Assembly: GCA_024276455.1 (NCBI GenBank)
Contig: JAJRXE010000278.1
Coordinates: 1 to 11,154 of the forward strand
Reading direction: 5' to 3'
DNA: 11,154 bases
Origin: Calditrichota bacterium
GTDB lineage: Bacteria > Calditrichota > Calditrichia > RBG-13-44-9
Each line of letters begins with the position of its first letter. Position 1 is the stretch's first letter. Of the stretch, positions 7,269-11,154 are shown piece by piece. Under the pieces are notes generated by a model. It was not told the DNA's origin, did not search any database, and saw only the letters and a list, made by a program, of their open reading frames with translations. The translations under genes and the position numbers were made by a program.

Positions 7269-8465
7269 TTGGACATATTTGATAAGTGCATGAAATTCAC
7301 TCGCGCAAAAGAAGCCATTGAACAAGGAATTTATCCCTATTTTAAACCTATCCGGGATAATCACGGTCCCCGGGTCGTAATGGATGGAAGAGAAATCATC
7401 ATGATTGGCTCCAACAACTACCTGGGGCTCACTCAGGATCCCCGGGTTCAGGAAGCTGCCATAAAAGCCATTGAAAAATACGGAACCAGCTGTTCCGGCT
7501 CTCGCTTCTTGAACGGAACCCTGGAATTACATGAAGAGCTGGAACACGAACTGGCTGATTTTGTGCACAAAGAAGCCGCTTTGTGTTTCAGCACCGGGTA
7601 TCAAACCAATCTGGGTGCGATTTCCACCCTGGTAACCAAAGACGATGTGATTATTACCGACAAAACCAATCATGCCAGCATTTTCGACGGTTTATTCATG
7701 GCCGCTGGTATCCAGAAAAGCATGAACTTAAAGCGTTTCCGCCACAACGACATGGAAGACCTGAAACGCGTGCTCTCGCAAGTGGATCCCGATGCGCCGA
7801 AAATGATCATCACGGACGGTGTATTTAGCATGGAAGGCGACCTGGTGAAGTTACCTCAGGTTGTAGAGCTGGCCCGGGAATATCGGGCCAGACTGTACGT
7901 GGACGACGCCCACGGATTAGGAGTCATGGGAGCCACCGGTAGGGGTACCCAGGAGCACTTCGACATCTGGGACGAAGTGGATCTAATCATGTGCACTTTC
8001 AGTAAATCTTTCGCCTCCCTGGGCGGCTTCATTGCCGGCAAAGCGGAGGTCATTCACTACATTAAGCATTTCGCCCGTCCGCTAATATTTAGCGCCAGCA
8101 TGCCACCTGCCAACATTGCCGCAGTAAAAAAATCGCTGGAAATCATTAAAAATGAGCCGGAAATCGTTCGCAAACTTCAACGAACCGGCGAGAAAATGCG
8201 CCACGAATTTAAGGCGTTGGGTTTCAATACCGGCGAATCGGAAACGCCCATCGTACCCATCGTTATTGGAAACGACATGAAAACCTTCCAATTCTGGCGG
8301 ATGCTCTTCGAGGAAGGCGTTTACACCAATCCGGTCATCAGCCCCGCGGTACCTCCGGATCGTTCCCTGTTGCGAACCTCCTTTATGGCCACCCATACGG
8401 ATAACGATTTGGATATTGTGCTGGACAAATTCAAAAAAGTGGGCAAACAAATCGGGATTATTTAA
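7269..8465 (+). CDS. spt: Serine palmitoyltransferase-like alpha-oxoamine synthase (PLP enzyme)
   Basis: Probably condenses serine with a long acyl thioester to give 3-ketosphinganine, the first step of sphingolipid synthesis, in the cytoplasm. 398 residues, normal for the alpha-oxoamine synthase family (SPT, BioF, Kbl, HemA). Visible active-site residues: His135 in TNHAS (stacks on PLP), Asp212 and His215 in VDDAHGLG, and the Schiff-base Lys246 in CTFSKSFASLGGF. Features that point to SPT of the Bacteroides type are the N-terminal QGIYPYF, GSRFLNGTLELH (77-88), DGVFSMEGDL (183-192), the TFSKS-x-AS-x-GGF active-site block, and MATHT near the C-terminus. BioF and Kbl usually carry a different block after the lysine. 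Starts at TTG 7269, which also matches the N-terminal length I recall for Bacteroides SPT. The next gene encodes a ceramide-synthase-like acyltransferase. No acyl carrier protein gene is nearby. BioF-like function is the main alternative. Confidence 0.85.
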   Translation: MDIFDKCMKFTRAKEAIEQGIYPYFKPIRDNHGPRVVMDGREIIMIGSNNYLGLTQDPRVQEAAIKAIEKYGTSCSGSRFLNGTLELHEELEHELADFVHKEAALCFSTGYQTNLGAISTLVTKDDVIITDKTNHASIFDGLFMAAGIQKSMNLKRFRHNDMEDLKRVLSQVDPDAPKMIITDGVFSMEGDLVKLPQVVELAREYRARLYVDDAHGLGVMGATGRGTQEHFDIWDEVDLIMCTFSKSFASLGGFIAGKAEVIHYIKHFARPLIFSASMPPANIAAVKKSLEIIKNEPEIVRKLQRTGEKMRHEFKALGFNTGESETPIVPIVIGNDMKTFQFWRMLFEEGVYTNPVISPAVPPDRSLLRTSFMATHTDNDLDIVLDKFKKVGKQIGII

Positions 8466-8497
8466 CTTCCCTGCCGGGGCTCTATTGTCGTAAACCT

Positions 8498-8527
8498 TCC
8501 CTCTGACCTCCGGGCGAGGCAGAGGGA
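8498..8527 (+). terminator. Stable intercistronic hairpin, possible attenuator or RNA-processing element
   Basis: TCCCTCTG (8498-8505) pairs with CAGAGGGA (8520-8527), and CCTC (8507-8510) pairs with GAGG (8516-8519), leaving one bulged A (8506) and a 5-base loop CGGGC. This GC-rich stem lies 33 bases after the SPT stop and 39 bases before the next ATG. It is followed by ATTGAACTTTTCCC, a poor T-tract, so full termination is unlikely. Partial attenuation or protection of the upstream message end is more plausible. Confidence 0.4.
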
Positions 8528-8566
8528 TTGAACTTTTCCCGAAAATTAAATACAGGATGAAGAACC

Positions 8567-9691
8567 ATGAGCCGCCTCGTTATTAAACCTGTCGAAAACC
8601 GAAAAGAATTAATGCAATTCATTAAGTTGGTGTGGAAAATTAATGCCAACGACCCCAACTGGGTCCCCCCATTAATCATGGATCGTTTGAAAATTCTGAA
8701 TAAAAAGAAGAACCCTTTTTTCAAACACGCCGAAGCGGAATACTTTTTGGCCTATCAAGACGGCGAAGTGGTGGGCCGGATTGCCGCCATTACCAACCAG
8801 ATGCACAACGATTTCCATCAGGATAATATTGGATTTTTCGGTTTTTTGGAAGGGATTAACGACACAAACATTTTTGAGGCACTGCTGGACACCGCCAAAG
8901 ACTGGCTCCGAGATAAGGGTAAAGATGCCATGATTGGTCCCATGAACCCTTCGACCAACGACGAAATAGGGTTTCTGATCGAAGGATTCGATACGCCGCC
9001 CTTTTTTATGATGACCCACAATCCGCCCTATTACAAAGAGATTATGGAAAAATTAAAATACGAAAAAGCAAAAGATGTGTATGCCTATTACATACACAAA
9101 GACACGATTGTCATCAGTGATAAACTCCTTCGGGTAACCGAAGCGATCCGTAAAAAATTCAACGTGAAGCTTCGGGCGGTTAATTTAAAAGATTTCGATG
9201 CCGAACTGGAAAGAATCCGTTACGTTTACAACAACGCCTGGGCCAAAAACTGGGGATTCGTTCCCATGACTCCGGAAGAATTCGATTTTATTGCGGACGA
9301 TTTTAGAAAGATTATCGATCCCCGCCTGGTGTTAATTGCGGAAATCGAAGGCAAACCGGTGGGCTTTTCACTGGCCCTTCCCGACTACAACAAAGTGTTC
9401 GCTAAAATAAAAAATGGCCGCCTCTTTCCTACCGGCTGGATTACCTTCCTGCGTGAACGCAAAAAAATTAAAAGCCTCCGCGTCATTACCCTCGGTGTAG
9501 TGCAGGAGTTACAGCACTCCGGTATTGGGGGACTCTTTTATCTGGAAACGTTTCAACGGGGAACCAAAGCCGGATATGTGGATGCCGAAATGTCCTGGAT
9601 TTTAGAAGATAACGATTTGATGAATCGCGCTGCCCGATTATTAGGCGGAGACCCCTACAAAATCTACCGGATTTATGGAACTTCGCTGTAA
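8567..9691 (+). CDS. GNAT-fold N-acyltransferase-like protein, YghO / bacterial ceramide synthase family candidate
   Basis: 374 residues, a tandem acyl-CoA N-acyltransferase fold. The N-terminal half has FFKHAEAEYFLAYQDGEVVG (51-70), a GNAT-like beta-hairpin, then GPMNPSTNDEIGFLIEGF (124-141) and PPFFMMTHNPPYY (144-156). The C-terminal half has LVLIAEIEGKPVGFSLALPD (254-273) and the acyl-CoA-binding type loop LGVVQELQHSGIGGLFY (309-325). I associate the middle block with the YghO-like family that contains the Caulobacter ceramide synthase bCerS, which N-acylates the sphingoid base. Its place 101 bases after the SPT-like gene, on the same strand, fits that role. Many members are annotated only as hypothetical or N-acetyltransferase, and I cannot see substrate-specific residues. 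ATG start with AGGA 9-12 bases upstream. Confidence 0.78.
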   Translation: MSRLVIKPVENRKELMQFIKLVWKINANDPNWVPPLIMDRLKILNKKKNPFFKHAEAEYFLAYQDGEVVGRIAAITNQMHNDFHQDNIGFFGFLEGINDTNIFEALLDTAKDWLRDKGKDAMIGPMNPSTNDEIGFLIEGFDTPPFFMMTHNPPYYKEIMEKLKYEKAKDVYAYYIHKDTIVISDKLLRVTEAIRKKFNVKLRAVNLKDFDAELERIRYVYNNAWAKNWGFVPMTPEEFDFIADDFRKIIDPRLVLIAEIEGKPVGFSLALPDYNKVFAKIKNGRLFPTGWITFLRERKKIKSLRVITLGVVQELQHSGIGGLFYLETFQRGTKAGYVDAEMSWILEDNDLMNRAARLLGGDPYKIYRIYGTSL

Positions 9692-9729
9692 TATGAATCG
9701 TTTTATCCTATCAAAAAAGCAATAAAAAA

Positions 9730-9756
9730 TGAGCCGGGAAATCCTTTCCCGGCTCA
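9730..9756 (-). terminator. Perfect 12-bp hairpin whose T-run lies on the minus-strand side
   Basis: TGAGCCGGGAAA (9730-9741) and TTTCCCGGCTCA (9745-9756) are perfectly complementary with a 3-base loop. On the plus strand the right side reads GGGATATTTAGGG, with no T-run. On the minus strand the hairpin is followed by TTTTTTATTGCTTTTTT, the classic intrinsic-terminator layout. It sits 38 bases after the stop of the plus-strand acyltransferase gene, so it may still end or stabilise that message, but its form is that of a minus-strand terminator. Confidence 0.65.
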
Positions 9757-9769
9757 GGGATATTTAGGG

Positions 9770-9799
9770 TGTGTAGGAGGAAGCTAATTTACCTACACA
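9770..9799. repeat. 8-bp inverted repeat with 14-base loop
   Basis: TGTGTAGG (9770-9777) and CCTACACA (9792-9799) are perfect complements around a 14-base loop that includes AGCT. It follows the large hairpin by 13 bases. It could be a second stem of a structured RNA or an operator-like site; no T-run follows on either strand. Confidence 0.45.
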
Positions 9800-9948
9800 T
9801 TTAATATTCGCTGGAATTCGAAGAAAGTTTCGTGGTTTTTAATTTTCAGAAAAGTTTGCAATGGATTTAATGGCAGTATTTCAGATAGACCAATCAAAAC
9901 TACCCATAAAACTCATTCTCTTTTCTGTTAAATGTTTTACCAAAAATG

Positions 9949-9993
9949 CGAAAAAACAGGTGGAGATTTGAACACCTAATGGCTGTTTTTTCG
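9949..9993 (+). terminator. Bidirectional terminator-like hairpin upstream of the glycosyltransferase
   Basis: CGAAAAAACAG (9949-9959) and CTGTTTTTTCG (9983-9993) are perfectly complementary over 11 bp. Inside, GTG (9960-9962) can pair with CAC (9973-9975), leaving a 10-base loop and a 7-base bulge on the 3' side. The A6 and T6 arms make it T-rich after the stem when read on either strand. It would isolate the glycosyltransferase from upstream transcription, and could also end a minus-strand RNA. Confidence 0.5.
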
Positions 9994-10022
9994 GCACTGT
10001 CTTATTCTTAGACAATTACAAA

Positions 10023-10031
10023 TGGGATAAT
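10023..10031 (+). promoter_or_regulatory. Candidate extended -10 promoter for the glycosyltransferase
   Basis: TGGGATAAT fits an extended -10 element (TG, one base, then GATAAT). No good -35 is visible 17 bases upstream. It would give a leader of about 100 bases to the chosen ATG at 10142. Confidence 0.3.
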
Positions 10032-10125
10032 ATTTAAGGAAAACAAACAATAATATAGATTTAGCTATGGAGAAAAGAGTTGGCACAATTAATGCAGTTA
10101 ATATGAACAGAGGGAATGAAAAAGG

Positions 10126-10134
10126 AAAAAGGAG
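10126..10134 (+). promoter_or_regulatory. Ribosome binding site that fixes the glycosyltransferase start
   Basis: AAAAAGGAG ends 7 bases before ATG 10142. The two in-frame ATGs further upstream (10067 and 10103) have no ribosome binding site, and the residues between them are not glycosyltransferase-like, so 10142 is chosen. Confidence 0.75.
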
Positions 10135-10141
10135 AAACCGG

Positions 10142-11047
10142 ATGGAAAAGATCAACCCTTACAACGTCGAATCAGCTGATCTCATTGTTGGAATTCCATC
10201 GTATAATGAAGCGGACAACATCGCCAATGTGGTGGAAAAGAGCAATGAAGGGTTGAGAAAATATTATCCCGAATTCCGTAGCGTTATCATCAACGTGGAC
10301 AACAACTCGCCGGATGACACTCGCCGGGTTTTTTTAAATTCTGTGAACACGGTACCCAAAATTTACATTTCTACTCCCCCGGGAGTGAAAGGGAAAGGGA
10401 ACAATTTCTACAACCTTTTCCATACGGCGGTTCAATTAAATGCCAAAGCCATTATTGTGGTGGATGCGGATTTAATGAGCATCACCCCGGAATGGATCCG
10501 GGACCTTGCCTACCCCATTTTAAATGAGGGATACGACTTTGTGACGCCGTTGTATTCCCGGAATGAATACGACGGCACCATCACCAACAATATTTGCTAT
10601 CCTTTGATCTACGGTTTACTGGGTAAGGATATTCGCCAGCCCATCGGCGGCGATTTCGCCGTGTCGGCTCGCCTGGCTCGTTATTACCTAAAACAACCCT
10701 GGCACAAAACCACCCGCCAGTACGGGGTCGATATTTTTATGACCCTTCACGCCCTGTTGGGTGATTTTAAAGTTTGCCAGGTTGGTCTGGGCGCTAAAAT
10801 CCACAAACCAAGCGCGCCAAAGTTAGGACCCATGTTTACGCAGGTGGTCGGGACGCTGTTCGAGACTCTACTAGCCAATAAGAGCAGGTGGGAGCAACTG
10901 ACTACTGTGCAAGAAATTCCCTTGCTGGGCAAACGAGAGCTGGACAAACCTCAGGCGCTGAGCATCGATTACAAAAGCATGAAAGCCACCGCCCGTTATG
11001 AATTCAATATTAATCGCGAGGTGCTTTCGCGGGCACTCTCTCCCTAA
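10142..11047 (+). CDS. GT-A fold glycosyltransferase, GT78/GT81-like (mannosylglycerate / glucosyl-3-phosphoglycerate synthase type)
   Basis: 301 residues from ATG 10142 to TAA 11045-11047. Visible family features: VGIPSYNEADNI (16-27), the nucleotide-sugar strand and turn of GT-A enzymes; VDNNSPDDT (52-60); GKGNN (84-88); VVDADLMSITPEW (107-119) with the metal-binding DAD at 108-110; QPIGGDFAVS (166-175), an acceptor-site block; YGVDI (194-198); and His221 in GLGAKIHKP. The order DAD, Gln-Pro-hydrophobic-Gly-Gly, Tyr-Gly-Val-acid matches retaining enzymes such as glucosyl-3-phosphoglycerate synthase and Rhodothermus-type mannosylglycerate synthase. The acceptor here is unknown: a glycerate, a phosphoglycerate or a lipid are all possible. 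The protein seems cut short: after the TAA the same frame continues open and protein-like to the window end (see next entry). Confidence 0.8.
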   Translation: MEKINPYNVESADLIVGIPSYNEADNIANVVEKSNEGLRKYYPEFRSVIINVDNNSPDDTRRVFLNSVNTVPKIYISTPPGVKGKGNNFYNLFHTAVQLNAKAIIVVDADLMSITPEWIRDLAYPILNEGYDFVTPLYSRNEYDGTITNNICYPLIYGLLGKDIRQPIGGDFAVSARLARYYLKQPWHKTTRQYGVDIFMTLHALLGDFKVCQVGLGAKIHKPSAPKLGPMFTQVVGTLFETLLANKSRWEQLTTVQEIPLLGKRELDKPQALSIDYKSMKATARYEFNINREVLSRALSP

Positions 11048-11154
11048 CTGTTTAAACGGATTTCCCAGATGTACGATTCTGGTAAAATAAACATTGGAAT
11101 GAGCCTGTGGGCGAAAGCGGTGTACGATCTCCTGTACGCCTACGACACCACCGA
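11048..11154 (+). pseudogene. In-frame continuation of the glycosyltransferase after its stop codon (partial, runs off the window)
   Basis: Directly after TAA 11045-11047, the same frame reads LFKRISQMYDSGKINIGMSL and then WAKAVYDLLYAYDTT with no stop to the last base. The composition is that of a helical enzyme C-terminus; related GT78/GT81-type enzymes have a helical C-terminal domain with a Leu-Trp start and Tyr-rich helix, which this resembles. The only ATG (11069) has no ribosome binding site. The simplest reading is that it belongs to the same protein and that the TAA is a nonsense mutation, a base error or a recoded codon. A separate downstream gene is less likely but cannot be excluded, because the window ends here. 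Confidence 0.6.

Larger units (their letters stand above)
9692..10141. other. 450-base gene-free stretch with three inverted repeats
   Basis: No credible gene on either strand; the longest possibilities are short, lack ribosome binding sites and have no protein-like composition. It holds a 12-bp perfect hairpin (9730-9756), an 8-bp hairpin (9770-9799), an AT-rich stretch (9800-9940), an A-stem/T-stem hairpin (9949-9993), and then a likely promoter and leader for the glycosyltransferase. Base composition is clearly more AT-rich than the flanking genes. It may include an unannotated small RNA. Confidence 0.5.

Noticed and set aside
9861..9971. A 36-codon ORF on the plus strand starting ATG GAT TTA.
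   Set aside because: No ribosome binding site, an in-frame stop just upstream, AT-driven composition, and overlap with the hairpin at 9949-9993.
9958..9982. Minus-strand reading GGTGTTCAAATCTCCACC looks like a tRNA T-arm.
   Set aside because: The T-stem has two mismatches, and no D-arm, anticodon arm or matching acceptor stem is present further along the minus strand. The sequence is better explained as the inner part of the terminator-like hairpin.
10067..10141. Earlier start for the glycosyltransferase at ATG 10067 or 10103.
   Set aside because: Neither has a ribosome binding site, the added residues are low-complexity Lys/Arg/Asn, and ATG 10142 has AAAAAGGAG at ideal spacing.
3690..11047. 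Alternative genetic code (stop codons reassigned) to explain both in-frame stops.
   Set aside because: TAA, TAG and TGA all end other full-length genes here at the expected family lengths, for example metF, bshC and nadC.
1..11154. CRISPR array, transposon, prophage or defence island.
   Set aside because: No regularly spaced repeats, no transposase, integrase or phage gene, and no terminal repeats; the genes are metabolic and of even character.

Overview
The window looks like ordinary chromosome of a bacterium of the Fibrobacteres-Chlorobi-Bacteroidetes (FCB) group, possibly a Calditrichota-like lineage. The reasons are a Bacteroidetes-type serine palmitoyltransferase and MetF, a bacillithiol-synthesis BshC, a PEGA-repeat membrane protein, mid-range GC, and Lys/Glu/Arg-rich proteins that would suit a thermophile. 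This is inference from protein character; no rRNA or marker tree is available. I see no tRNA, rRNA, CRISPR array, insertion sequence or phage gene.

Layout. Positions 1-100 hold the C-terminal end of a response-regulator receiver domain (+ strand). Positions 158-5984 are a minus-strand cluster, probably one operon, read from high to low coordinates: an extended SDR (NAD-dependent epimerase-like), a small coiled-coil ORF, a PEGA-repeat membrane protein, bshC, nadC and a secreted protein resembling DUF6599. A 257-bp AT-rich divergent promoter region (5985-6241) separates this from the plus-strand set: metF, a serine palmitoyltransferase-like alpha-oxoamine synthase, and a GNAT-fold protein of the YghO/bacterial ceramide synthase type. 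A 450-bp gene-free stretch with three strong inverted repeats (9692-10141) precedes a GT78/GT81-like glycosyltransferase that runs off the end of the window.

How the genes may work together. The SPT-like enzyme (7269-8465), the GNAT-fold acyltransferase (8567-9691) and the divergently transcribed extended SDR (5001-5984) match in family the three enzymes known to make bacterial dihydroceramide: Spt, bCerS and CerR/BT_0972-type ketosphinganine reductase. I therefore read 5001-9691 as a probable sphingolipid (ceramide) locus, with metF and the redox and NAD genes (bshC, nadC) as housekeeping neighbours. The glycosyltransferase could decorate a lipid or make a compatible solute; the sequence does not decide.

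The oddest feature is a pair of in-frame stop codons that each split what reads as one protein. TAG at 4806-4808 separates the coiled-coil ORF from the PEGA protein, and TAA at 11045-11047 separates the glycosyltransferase from its apparent C-terminal extension. In both places the frame stays open and protein-like directly after the stop, and the downstream piece lacks a good ribosome binding site. Recent nonsense mutations, base-call errors and readthrough are all possible.
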